Assembly (NCBI RefSeq): GCF_016595415.1
Contig: NZ_JAENIO010000017.1
Location: 1 to 64,000 of the forward strand
Source of the DNA: Roseibacillus ishigakijimensis
Lineage (GTDB): Bacteria > Verrucomicrobiota > Verrucomicrobiia > Verrucomicrobiales > Akkermansiaceae
DNA: 64,000 nt
Reading direction: 5' to 3'
This document shows positions 25,342-33,698 of this stretch, piece after piece (positions within the stretch are counted from its first letter, which is position 1; every line of letters begins with the position of its first letter). A model generated the notes under the pieces. The model was not told where the DNA came from. It saw nothing but the letters and a program-made list of their open reading frames with translations, and did no database searches. A program made the position numbers and the translations under genes.

Positions 25342-26930
25342 AAACACTCCCTTTGCGGGCTGAAGAAGAGAGAAAAAGCTCTCTTGGAGAGGTTTTTCGC
25401 CTAGGAAAGGCGATCTGCCCCGAAAGAGACTTGTTCTTTCGGCCAGAAAACCACGAAATAGCCGCGTTGAGAGATTTCACTACCGAGCCCGCCTGGGAAA
25501 GCGGGGACCTTGGTTTGCCTTTGCCAGATTCCCCCCATGCTTGTTCGGTCTGTTTACCGACTTGGGACAGTGTGGTTGGGTATGAAGAGGAGCGCGACAA
25601 GGTGTTGCGAAAGATGCAGGCCGGCTACCCGCGCTTTTTCCTGAGTGATCAGGTCAAGGCTCTCAATGAGGCCGCCCAAGCCAGCATCGGACAGGCCGGA
25701 GAGCGGGTGGTGGTCTTCCCGAGCAAGGAAGTGGCCCAGCGGGCTCAGCGCTACGTGGAGAAGAATTTTTCCTGCGCGACCCGCATCGCTAGCTTCGACG
25801 GCTTGCAAGCCCTGGTCGTCAATGAGGACGCGCTGCGGGGCGCCCTGCAGTATTGGCGCTTCAGCGGGGAAGTGGTCACCAGTCGCCAGGCGGAAGACGT
25901 TCTGGCCCACCGGGAAGCGGGAGCGGACGGAGGCCTGCAACCTTTTCTAGCCCAGAAGTTCGACTGCCATCCAGACCAGCTTTTCCTCTACGAAACGGGC
26001 ATGGCCGCCTTTTACTCCCTTCATCGTGCGGTTACGAGCCTCACTCCCGCGAAGAAAACCCTGCAACTGGACTTCCCCTATGTGGACGCCCTCAAGGTGC
26101 AGGAAAACTTCGGCAGCGGAGTCGTCTTCCTGCCCGATGCCAGCGGCGAGCACTTCGACGAGGCTCTCTCCCGCATCCGCCAGGGGGAATTCGCGGCGGT
26201 CTTCTGCGAACTCCCCAGCAATCCTCTCCTCAGCACGGTCGATCTGCGCCGTCTCTCCCTGGCCGCCCGCGCGGGGCGGGTGCCCTTGATCGCCGACGAC
26301 ACCGTGGCCTCCATCCACAATGTGGAAGTGCTGCCGCATGTCGATGCCGTCACCACCAGCTTGACCAAGTGGGTCTCGGGGAAAGGAGACGTCAGCGGAG
26401 GAGCGGTCCTCATCAATCCGGATTCCGCCTGCAATGCCAACCTGATGGCAGCCCTGCTGGAGTGCAACCCCAACCGCAACCGCCTCTATGCCGCCGATTC
26501 CCGCGTCTTGCGCGAGAATGCGGAGGGCTTCCCCGAGCGCATGGAAACCATCAATCGCAATGGCGAAATACTCGCCGACTACCTGCGCGAACATCCCTTG
26601 GTGGACCGGATTTGGTATCCCAAATTCCATCACCGGGAGAGCTACGAAGCCATCAAAAGGAAAGCGGGAGGCTATGGCGGACTCATGAGCTTCACCCTGC
26701 GCAATGAGAAGCGTGCCCCCCGGGTTTACGATGCCCTCGCGTGGAACAAAGGCCCCAGCTTGGGCACGGAGTTTTCCCTGGCTTGCCCTTACACCCTGCT
26801 GGCCCACTACCATGAGCTGGACTGGGCCGCAGGCTGCGGAGTGCCGCCTCACCTCATTCGCCTGTCAGCCGGAATCGAAAATCCAGAAAAATTACTGGGA
26901 ACCCTCGAAGCAGCCTTGAATCAGGCATAA
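25338..26930 (+). CDS. Cystathionine gamma-synthase-like PLP enzyme, fungal Str2 type
   Basis: A 530-residue PLP-dependent transsulfuration enzyme. Unlike compact bacterial MetB (about 390 residues), it resembles the yeast Str2 group: LPDSPHACSVCLPTWDSVVGYEE, then MQAGYPRFF, an extra insert domain (about 105-200), and the PLP lysine K344 in TTSLTKWVSGKGD. PSNPLLSTVDL and LRLSAGIEN-type closing segments are present (HLIRLSAGIE). It probably joins O-acyl-homoserine and cysteine. No ATG exists upstream of the conserved start; TTG 25338 overlaps the muiA stop, and TTG 25467 is an alternative, so the true length is uncertain by about 43 residues. Confidence 0.8.
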   Translation: MKTLPLRAEEERKSSLGEVFRLGKAICPERDLFFRPENHEIAALRDFTTEPAWESGDLGLPLPDSPHACSVCLPTWDSVVGYEEERDKVLRKMQAGYPRFFLSDQVKALNEAAQASIGQAGERVVVFPSKEVAQRAQRYVEKNFSCATRIASFDGLQALVVNEDALRGALQYWRFSGEVVTSRQAEDVLAHREAGADGGLQPFLAQKFDCHPDQLFLYETGMAAFYSLHRAVTSLTPAKKTLQLDFPYVDALKVQENFGSGVVFLPDASGEHFDEALSRIRQGEFAAVFCELPSNPLLSTVDLRRLSLAARAGRVPLIADDTVASIHNVEVLPHVDAVTTSLTKWVSGKGDVSGGAVLINPDSACNANLMAALLECNPNRNRLYAADSRVLRENAEGFPERMETINRNGEILADYLREHPLVDRIWYPKFHHRESYEAIKRKAGGYGGLMSFTLRNEKRAPRVYDALAWNKGPSLGTEFSLACPYTLLAHYHELDWAAGCGVPPHLIRLSAGIENPEKLLGTLEAALNQA

Positions 26931-27020
26931 ATCCTCCCTGAATTTTTAAAAAGTTAAGAATTTTTGAGACAATTTTACGTTGTCCAATGACACCATTAAG
27001 GAGTGCAATTAGCTTGCCTT

Positions 27021-27245
27021 ATGAAACGCAAAACTGTTCTAGCCGTTCGAGTCAACGAAGATAACCCCAATCATCATTTGTGGAACAACCGGGGCATCTG
27101 GTGGTGCCACCTGACCGTTCACAAACCCGACGCCACCGCCGAGCGCCTTCGCTTTTCGCTCAAGACCCGCGAGGTGGAAAAGGCACGCGAGCGTCGTGAC
27201 CGCATCTTCCGGGAAATCGCCAAGCACTACGACATCGCCGCTTGA
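27021..27245 (+). CDS. Small protein resembling an integrase arm-binding domain
   Basis: A 74-residue basic protein beginning at ATG 27021. The WNNRGIWWCHLTVH and RFSLKTREVEKARERRD segments look like the N-terminal arm-type DNA-binding region of tyrosine recombinases (three-stranded sheet plus helix), without the catalytic domain. It lies about 90 bases before a tRNA gene, a favourite integration site. It may be a remnant integrase, a stand-alone DNA-binding factor or an excisionase-like protein. Similar short proteins may be common in this phylum; no family name can be given with confidence. Confidence 0.55.
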   Translation: MKRKTVLAVRVNEDNPNHHLWNNRGIWWCHLTVHKPDATAERLRFSLKTREVEKARERRDRIFREIAKHYDIAA

Positions 27246-27295
27246 GGGCGGGGATGGAAAAGAAGGAAGGGTGTAAACCCTGCTTGTCAGGGATG

Positions 27296-27319
27296 GGCCT
27301 TTTAGGCTAGGAAAAGGCC
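27296..27319. terminator. Hairpin GGCCTTTT-n8-AAAAGGCC before the tRNA gene
   Basis: Perfect 8-base arms around AGGCTAGG. It lies between the small integrase-like gene and the tRNA and could end the former's transcript, although the T-run after it is delayed (TTTTTT at 27331-27336). Confidence 0.45.
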
Positions 27320-27338
27320 TCTTCCGTCAGTTTTTTCG

Positions 27339-27411
<73 letters not shown>

Positions 27412-28124
27412 CTTCATTTTTTGCCAACCTCGGGCAGGACGATTATTCTTGGGCAGAACGGGTTGCGAGCTTCAACTCCGCCCGAAAGCCAGCGACGAGA
27501 ACAGTGGAGCGAGACTCGCCATGCGGCAGGCCAGATGAAGGCGCGCTCAATATTTTCCCGCAAATTTACAATTTTTACTCCAATTGGGTGGAGTCGGTCG
27601 GTGGCAATGAACTCCAGCATCCGAATTTTTCGCCGAGGGAGATGGATGCGATTGACCTCAATTTCGGCGGCGGAAGTGAAACCGAGAACGGCCCTTTGGA
27701 CATTGGCCAGCCCAAAGAAAAAGACTCGGCAGTCGACTAACCAAGCACTTCAGACACGCTGAAGTCTGGAGCGTTTTTTCTTGGCTCGGTTTGGGCTAAG
27801 GCAAAAAAATTATCGAAAGGACTCGCTGCAGGGCGGGGCCGAGAGAAAGCATGCGGGGATCCGTGCCACTGACTCCAGGGCTACTGGTAGAAGCAGCTTC
27901 GAAGTCGCATGATGAACTCGTTTCTAGATTCCGCATTACATTTATTATGCGAAGTTATGAGAGCTAGGCAAAAGGAGCCGTTCTTATTTCCAAGGAACTG
28001 TTGGCGAGCGTCTTCTCATTCCTGAGGAACGCATCGGCACCTGTGCTTCCACGGTCTTTTCGGTCGCGAACCGAACTAGGACTTGTCTTCCCGCGACCTT
28101 TGCCTTCAGGTGTCTCGCACACGC
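27412..28124. other. Stretch between tRNA and parA without a supported gene
   Basis: About 0.7 kb with no convincing gene. Overlapping frames on both strands at 27414-27762 (for example a reverse frame 27414-27620) show no known family. Composition is less GC-rich than the neighbours, especially 27560-27600 and 27900-28000. The position after a tRNA makes a decayed insertion possible, but no copy of the tRNA 3' end was found to mark an att site. One hairpin with a T-run is listed separately. Confidence 0.4.
27747..27779 (+). terminator. Candidate terminator hairpin
   Basis: ACTTCAG (27747-27753) pairs with CTGAAGT (27759-27765), and an overlapping alternative pairs ACGCT with AGCGT directly before TTTTTT at 27774-27779. 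A forward transcript from the tRNA region could end here. Nothing else identifies the transcript. Confidence 0.4.
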
Positions 28125-28913
28125 ATGAAAGTTGTCGCAATCGCGAATCAGAAAGGCGGCGTTGGAAAAACGACGACTTCGATCAATCTCTCCACCGCCT
28201 TGGCCCGGGAAGGTCAGCGCGTCCTACTCATCGATCTGGATCCCCAGGCCAACGCGACAAGCGGCCTGGGTTTTCCCGCCGACGAGCACGAAAGCATTTA
28301 CGAATCGTTGGTCAGCGATGATTTGCTGGAATCGAAAATTCTGACCACGCCGCAGGAAAATTTGCACCTCATCCCAGCCGAGATGGATTTGGCCGGGGTC
28401 GAAGTCGAGCTGGTGCGCTATGACAACCATCTCACCCGGCTCAGCGAGGTGCTGCGCGAATCTGTCCGCGTGCAGGCTTCCTACGATTATTGTCTCATCG
28501 ATACGCCGCCCTCGTTGGGTATTTTGATGACCTCGGCTCTAGCGGCTTCCGACGAGATTCTCATTCCGTTGCAGTGCGAATGGTTTGGCTTGGAAGGCCT
28601 GGCAAAAATCACCCGCGTCGTCAGCCAGATCCGCGAGGCGGGAGTCAATGAAGAAGTCGTCATCGAAGGCATTCTGATGACCATGTTCGACGGGCGCACC
28701 AATCTCTCGCGCAGCGTGGTGGAAGAAGTGCGCAACTACTTTCCCGGTGAGCTGTATGAGACGGTTATTCCGCGAACGATTCGTCTCGGTGAGGCTCCCA
28801 GCCATGGGGTCACGATCTTTGACCATGATCCGGAGGGCCTGGGTGCGAAGGCTTATCGGGAGCTGGCGCAGGAATTCCTTCGCCGTCATCAGGAAAAAGC
28901 GAGTGCCGCGTGA
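28125..28913 (+). CDS. parA: ParA/Soj-type chromosome partitioning ATPase
   Basis: A 262-residue ParA-family ATPase. The deviant Walker A is KGGVGKTT (about 10-17), followed by LLIDLDPQANATSGLG, the Walker B-like CLIDTPPSLGILM and the C-terminal TVIPRTIRLGEAPSHG found in Soj proteins. There is no N-terminal helix-turn-helix, so it is the chromosomal rather than plasmid P1 type. The ATG at 28125 fits the family N terminus; the upstream extension does not. No parB or parS site follows; instead mreB starts 170 bases later, which is an unusual pairing of segregation and shape genes. Confidence 0.9.
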   Translation: MKVVAIANQKGGVGKTTTSINLSTALAREGQRVLLIDLDPQANATSGLGFPADEHESIYESLVSDDLLESKILTTPQENLHLIPAEMDLAGVEVELVRYDNHLTRLSEVLRESVRVQASYDYCLIDTPPSLGILMTSALAASDEILIPLQCEWFGLEGLAKITRVVSQIREAGVNEEVVIEGILMTMFDGRTNLSRSVVEEVRNYFPGELYETVIPRTIRLGEAPSHGVTIFDHDPEGLGAKAYRELAQEFLRRHQEKASAA

Positions 28914-28925
28914 CAGCTTTCCCGC

Positions 28926-28981
28926 TTGCCGGATGGCGTCCCAGTTTCGATAGTGCGCGCGAGCGGCACTCTGTCCGGCAA
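28926..28981. repeat. Nested inverted repeat between parA and mreB
   Basis: TTGCCGGA (28926-28933) pairs with TCCGGCAA (28974-28981); inside it AGTGC pairs with GCACT. The two nested stems could fold into one structured RNA element or end the parA transcript, although no T-run follows. It does not match the parS consensus. Confidence 0.45.
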
Positions 28982-29083
28982 CACCCAGCGATCCCCCACC
29001 CGGTAATCGACTTGTCGTCAGTCTGCTGGATGATTTTTGCCAGTTAAATGCAATTTTTCCAACTTTAAGAACCAGAACGCCGG

Positions 29084-30127
29084 ATGATGATGTTTTCGAA
29101 ATTTTTTGGCCTGTTATCCAACGATATCGGGATTGATTTGGGCACCGCCAACACCTTGGTCAACGTCAAGGACCATGGCATTGTGTTGCGCGAGCCCTCG
29201 GTGGTGGCGGTCAAGGCCGGAACCAATGAAGTGCTGGCGGTTGGCGATGATGCCAAGCGCATGTTGGGCCGCACGCCCGGCAATATCGTGGCCATCCGAC
29301 CCCTGAAAGACGGGGTCATTGCTGATTTCGAGGTTACGGAAGCCATGCTTCGTCACTTCATCCGTAAGGTGAACAACAAGCGCCGGGCCCGTCCCCGCGT
29401 CGTGATTGCCATTCCTTCTGGCATCACCGAGGTGGAGCGCCGTGCGGTGAAGGAGTCTGCCGAGCAAGCGGGCGCGCGCGAGGTCTACCTCATCGAGGAG
29501 CCCATGGCGGCGGCCATTGGGGTGGGACTGCCCGTGCAGGATGCCTCGGGCAATATGATTGTCGACATCGGCGGGGGCACCACTGAGGTTGCGCTCATTT
29601 CCTTGTCCGGAATCGTTTACGCCCGCAGCGTGCGCACCGCCGGGGATGAACTCGATGAGTCCATCATCCAATACATGAAGCGGGGCTACAATCTCATGAT
29701 TGGTGAGCGCACCGCAGAGGAAATCAAGATTCGCGTGGGCTCGGCCTCGGAGATGCCGAAGGAGACGAGCATGGAGGTGAAGGGGCGCGATTTGGTTTCC
29801 GGACTTCCCAAGACGGTGACCATCACCTCGCAGGAGATTCGGGACTCGATGGCCGATCCTCTGGCCACCATCGTCGATGCAGTGCGCACCACCTTGGAGC
29901 GCTGCCCGCCGGAATTGGCTGCCGACCTGGTGGACCGGGGTCTCGTGCTGGCTGGTGGAGGTGCTCTGCTGCGGGGGCTGGACAAGTTGCTCCGCGAGGA
30001 AACCGGCCTCCCCGTTCACATCGCGGAGGACCCTCTCAGCGCGGTGGCGGAAGGCACGGGCAAGGCGCTCAGCGAACTGGCCTTCCTCAAGCGGGTGACC
30101 AATACCGATTATCACTCCTCCCGCTAA
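29084..30127 (+). CDS. mreB: Rod shape-determining actin homologue MreB
   Basis: A 347-residue bacterial actin, full length. Phosphate and nucleotide loops are seen in [13 protein letters not shown] (about 14-26), the middle [16 protein letters not shown] and the later [16 protein letters not shown] short hydrophobic amphipathic start ([11 protein letters not shown]) may bind membrane. MreB filaments direct lateral wall synthesis with MreC, MreD, RodA and PBP2. It heads the operon mreB-mreC-mreD-mrdA-rng. Two further ATG codons follow at once, so the exact start is uncertain by one or two codons. Confidence 0.97.
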   Translation: MMMFSKFFGLLSNDIGIDLGTANTLVNVKDHGIVLREPSVVAVKAGTNEVLAVGDDAKRMLGRTPGNIVAIRPLKDGVIADFEVTEAMLRHFIRKVNNKRRARPRVVIAIPSGITEVERRAVKESAEQAGAREVYLIEEPMAAAIGVGLPVQDASGNMIVDIGGGTTEVALISLSGIVYARSVRTAGDELDESIIQYMKRGYNLMIGERTAEEIKIRVGSASEMPKETSMEVKGRDLVSGLPKTVTITSQEIRDSMADPLATIVDAVRTTLERCPPELAADLVDRGLVLAGGGALLRGLDKLLREETGLPVHIAEDPLSAVAEGTGKALSELAFLKRVTNTDYHSSR

Positions 30128-30163
30128 AGATTTCTTCTCCGCCGACCGTAGTTTGCTTGTTGC

Positions 30164-30997
30164 ATGAAGCCTCTCACTCTCATCACCCTCCTTGTGTTTC
30201 TGGCGGCGGGAACCTGGGTGCTGACGTGGAGTCCGGTCACGGTGCGCAAAGTGCAGGAGACTTACTACCGTGCCATTGGCCCTTTCCTGAAGAGCGGCTC
30301 CAACATTGAAAAATTCAGTCGCGATTTCGTCCGTGAAGTGGAGCATTCGGAAAACTTGCAGCGCAAGCTGGAAGCGATTCAGGCCGACTATGGTGAACTG
30401 AAGATCATTGAAGGCCGTTTTCGTGAGCTGGAGCGCGAGAATCAACAGCTCAATCAAGCGCTGGGGTTCCAGAAGCGCACGAACTTCGATGTCAAGGCTG
30501 CGAAGGTGATCAAGCGGCAACCTTCAACCTGGTGGGACACACTGACCATCAATCAGGGAGAGAAAGCGGACATTGGCACCCAGCTGACGGTTCTGGCTGA
30601 AGGCGGCTTGGTGGGTCGCGTGGATCAATCTTTTGAGGATATCTCCAATGTCATCTTGATCACGGACGAGAGTTGCCAAGTCTCGGTCTACGTGGAGGGC
30701 TCACCCGAGAAGGGCATTCTCAGTGGAGAGCGGGGCGAATATGGCCTCTCTCCCCTCCTCCGTCTGCGCTATCTCAGCCGGAATGCTCCCATTCAGGCGG
30801 GCATGAAGGTCTTTACCACCGGACGCGGAGGCATTTTCCCTCCTGATATTCAGGTAGGCACCATCACCGAGGTGATTGCCGGCAGCTACGAGAGCGAAGC
30901 CCTCGTCAAGCCCAGTGTTGATTTGCAGAATTTGGCGGTTGTTTTTGTTCTCCAAGGAGATCAGGGCGTCGCCGGAGAGGAAGTGACCACGCCATGA
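30164..30997 (+). CDS. mreC: Rod shape-determining protein MreC
   Basis: A 277-residue bitopic protein: one N-terminal membrane helix (LTLITLLVFLAAGTWVL), a coiled coil (about 60-110) and the periplasmic beta domain (VIKRQPSTWWDTLTIN, GLVGRVDQSFEDISNV, FTTGRGGIFPPDIQVGTI). It links cytoplasmic MreB filaments to wall synthases. Its 3' end overlaps mreD by 4 bases, indicating translational coupling. Length and domain order are usual for the family. Confidence 0.92.
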   Translation: MKPLTLITLLVFLAAGTWVLTWSPVTVRKVQETYYRAIGPFLKSGSNIEKFSRDFVREVEHSENLQRKLEAIQADYGELKIIEGRFRELERENQQLNQALGFQKRTNFDVKAAKVIKRQPSTWWDTLTINQGEKADIGTQLTVLAEGGLVGRVDQSFEDISNVILITDESCQVSVYVEGSPEKGILSGERGEYGLSPLLRLRYLSRNAPIQAGMKVFTTGRGGIFPPDIQVGTITEVIAGSYESEALVKPSVDLQNLAVVFVLQGDQGVAGEEVTTP

Positions 30998-31572
30998 TTC
31001 GCTACCTCTTTTCGGTTCTCGGGCTTTTGCTGACGGCCTTTGTCCTGCGGCAATTTATTCCGGTATTGCCGGATTTTTACCATGCCCGCCTCTTCCTCGT
31101 GCCTCTCGTTTTCATTTGTGCGGCAGTGACTCTCGATGTCACCGGCATGCTCTTGCTCTCTTTTGTCTGCGGGCTTTTGTGGGATGCCCAGCATATCATC
31201 CTTCCGGTGGAAGGCGACCCGGAGGTCTACCCGGAAGTGGTCACCACGCTCAAATTCGGTTATTCCATTTTTCTCTTTGCCCTCGGAGGGTTCATCATGC
31301 AGGGGGTGCAGCCGGTCTTTCGGGAGGGCAAGTGGCAGATCTCCGTGCCGGTTACCGGGGTCGCGCTGTTCTTCTACCTCTTCACCGAGCTCATGCTCCT
31401 TTCCTTCGTGCGCGGGCATCTTTTGTTCAGCGAGGACAACCTCCGTTTCATTTTTTATAGTTCGGTGCTGACAATGTTGTTTTCACCGCTCGTTTTTCTT
31501 GTTTTGTTTCAATTGGCCAAGACCTTTCGCTACCAGATTCGCTACAAAGGTTTGCGCAAAACCCGACTTTAG
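30994..31572 (+). CDS. mreD: Rod shape-determining protein MreD
   Basis: A 192-residue membrane protein with five to six predicted helices, weakly conserved as is normal for MreD. Identification rests on topology (for example FSVLGLLLTAFVLRQF and VTGMLLLSFVCGLLWDAQ) and on its fixed place between mreC and the PBP2 gene. It completes the MreBCD complex. It overlaps mreC by 4 bases and is followed by mrdA after only 2 bases. Confidence 0.85.
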   Translation: MIRYLFSVLGLLLTAFVLRQFIPVLPDFYHARLFLVPLVFICAAVTLDVTGMLLLSFVCGLLWDAQHIILPVEGDPEVYPEVVTTLKFGYSIFLFALGGFIMQGVQPVFREGKWQISVPVTGVALFFYLFTELMLLSFVRGHLLFSEDNLRFIFYSSVLTMLFSPLVFLVLFQLAKTFRYQIRYKGLRKTRL

Positions 31573-31574
31573 CC

Positions 31575-33665
31575 ATGGAATCCCGCTACCGCTTCCGCCT
31601 TTACCTCCTCACTGCCCTCATTCTCCTGGGGACCGTCTCCCTCCTCCATCGTCTCCATCAGTTCCAGATCCAGGACCAGCATTACTACATCCGCCAGAAG
31701 CCGGGCTTTAGTGTGGTGGCTATTCGCGAGCCAGGGGTGCGCGGCGAGATCATGGACCGCAATGGAGTGGCATTGGCGGAAAATTACCGGGTTTACGAGC
31801 TCGCCATCAACCTGGGCGAGGTCAAGGACGCTTGGAATCGCCAATGGCAGATTGCCAAGACGGAAGGAGAGGAGGGAGAAGACGATCTCACCATCGATCA
31901 AATGGTGGAGCGCATGATTCTCCCGCGCTTGAAGGAACTCGGCGTAGAAGCGCCCCTGCACCGCTCGGCCATCCGCACCCACTACATCTCGCACGGCGAT
32001 CTGGTTCCCTATGTTTTGCCCGTGAAACTCGATTTCGACCAGTTTTCCCGCTTGGCGGAGCACAAGCTCGGTCTGCAGGGAGTCTACGTCAATTCCCGCC
32101 CGCAGCGGCGCTACCCCTTGGGCACCCTCGCGGGACACGTCCTCGGCTATGTCCGGCAATGGGAAAAAGGGACCCACACGCCGGCCGAAAAAGCGGAGTT
32201 TCAGCATTATTTCGGCGATAGCCGGGGCATGGAAGGCGTCGAGCGGGCTTACAACGACATCCTCACCGGGCTCCATGGCAAGCGCAGTCTCTACAAAAAT
32301 GAAAAGGGAGAAATCATCGGGCGCACCGTGGACTCCCGTCCTCCCGAACAGGGTGCGACGCTGAAGTTGACTCTTGATGGCGGCATTCAATGCCTCGTCG
32401 AGAACGTTCTCCGCCGGGCGGGCCGGGCTGCAGGCGTGGTGATGGACGTGAAGACAGGGGAAGTCCTCGCCTTGGCTTCCTTGCCCAACTACGACCCCAA
32501 CGACTACATCCCCGCCTTGTCTCAAAAGAACGCGGACTATTACCTGCAGAACAAAGCTAGCCCCTTCACCAATCGGGCCGTCAATTCCTACATGACGGGG
32601 TCCACCACCAAGTTGCCCGTGGCCTTGACCGGCCTGATGAATGGGGACGCCAATTACCGCGATTATTGCCGGGGCTACGTGGCCTACGGGAGCAGTGTGC
32701 GCATCAAATGCTGGAAGACCGCCGGGCACGGGGCCCTCGGGCTCGAAGAGGCCCTGCAGCGTTCGTGCAATCCCTACTTCATGAACTGGGCCAACAAGCT
32801 GGGTCGGGACAAGATCGTGGAGGGCTTTGCCACCCTCAATCTCGGCAAACGCACGGGGGTGGGTTTGCCCGACGAAGCCCCCGGCATCCTGCCCGGTAGC
32901 GAGGCCTGGGTGCAGTTGCAGGAGCCCGGAACGATCGTCACTCCGGCCCAATTGGCTCAAACCGCCATCGGGCAATGGCACATGCAAGCCACCCCCTTGC
33001 AAATTTGCGCGATCACTGCCTGCATCGCCAATGGAGGAAAATACTTCCGTCCGCGCTTGGTCAAAAATGCCGTTTTGCAGGGCGACACCATTATTCCCGA
33101 CGAACCCGATTTGCTCGTCGACCTCGTCGCCGACCAAGGGGTGTCGGCCGCCGCCATGGCTCGCGTCAAAAAAGGAATGTGGATGGCTGCCAATCAGCTG
33201 GGAGGCACCGCCCGCCGGGTCACGGTAGAGGATTTCCCCGCCGGGGCCAAAACTGGCACCGTGCAGAAGGGCACCGAAGCCAATCGCACCAATAACGCCT
33301 GGGTGACCGCGTTTGCGCCCTATGACGATCCCCGCTACGCCGTGACCATCTTTGTGGAAGGCGGCAAGAGCGGCGGTGCCGTGGCCGGTCCCCTCGCCCA
33401 CATCATCCTGCGCGGCATTGCCGCCACCGAGAAAGGACTTCGCTTGCCAGTGAAACGAATGGGAAAATTCGCTGGCCATTTCGATGCGATTGAAGAGATT
33501 GAGCTGCCGGAAGATTCCCTTCTTTCCATCCCGCTGGAGGACCTCGGTGAAACCGGCGACGAAGTCAGCGAGATTGCCGATGAAGACGAGCCCGTCAAAA
33601 TCGAACCCCGCTTCATTCCTCTGCCCGGTGGAGGGGGCGAACCGTCAGGGGCGGATGAGGAGTAA
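31575..33665 (+). CDS. mrdA: Penicillin-binding protein 2 (elongation transpeptidase)
   Basis: A 696-residue class B PBP. An N-terminal helix (YLLTALILLGTVSLL) anchors a dimerisation domain (RGEIMDRNGVALAEN) and a transpeptidase domain. The catalytic motifs are S343-T-T-K (TGSTTKLP), S397-C-N (QRSCNPYFM) and K559-T-G (AKTGTVQK). It crosslinks peptidoglycan of the lateral wall together with RodA. The last 60 residues are acidic and low-complexity. The cognate rodA is about 9 kb away on the other strand and not within this operon, a break from the common mrdA-mrdB order. Confidence 0.93.
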   Translation: MESRYRFRLYLLTALILLGTVSLLHRLHQFQIQDQHYYIRQKPGFSVVAIREPGVRGEIMDRNGVALAENYRVYELAINLGEVKDAWNRQWQIAKTEGEEGEDDLTIDQMVERMILPRLKELGVEAPLHRSAIRTHYISHGDLVPYVLPVKLDFDQFSRLAEHKLGLQGVYVNSRPQRRYPLGTLAGHVLGYVRQWEKGTHTPAEKAEFQHYFGDSRGMEGVERAYNDILTGLHGKRSLYKNEKGEIIGRTVDSRPPEQGATLKLTLDGGIQCLVENVLRRAGRAAGVVMDVKTGEVLALASLPNYDPNDYIPALSQKNADYYLQNKASPFTNRAVNSYMTGSTTKLPVALTGLMNGDANYRDYCRGYVAYGSSVRIKCWKTAGHGALGLEEALQRSCNPYFMNWANKLGRDKIVEGFATLNLGKRTGVGLPDEAPGILPGSEAWVQLQEPGTIVTPAQLAQTAIGQWHMQATPLQICAITACIANGGKYFRPRLVKNAVLQGDTIIPDEPDLLVDLVADQGVSAAAMARVKKGMWMAANQLGGTARRVTVEDFPAGAKTGTVQKGTEANRTNNAWVTAFAPYDDPRYAVTIFVEGGKSGGAVAGPLAHIILRGIAATEKGLRLPVKRMGKFAGHFDAIEEIELPEDSLLSIPLEDLGETGDEVSEIADEDEPVKIEPRFIPLPGGGGEPSGADEE

Positions 33666-33698
33666 GCTCTTCAGTTTTTCAATTTTCTAACGACCAAC

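Noticed and set aside
26931-27020. AT-rich leader as a riboswitch or promoter
   Set aside because: Only a 5-base inverted repeat (GACAA/TTGTC) and no clear -35/-10 pair or known riboswitch core.
28926-28981. Possible parS site beside parA
   Set aside because: The inverted repeat does not match the parS consensus (TGTTTCACGTGAAACA-like).
31569-33479. 636-residue reverse frame across mrdA
   Set aside because: Antisense of PBP2, whose three catalytic motifs are intact on the forward strand.
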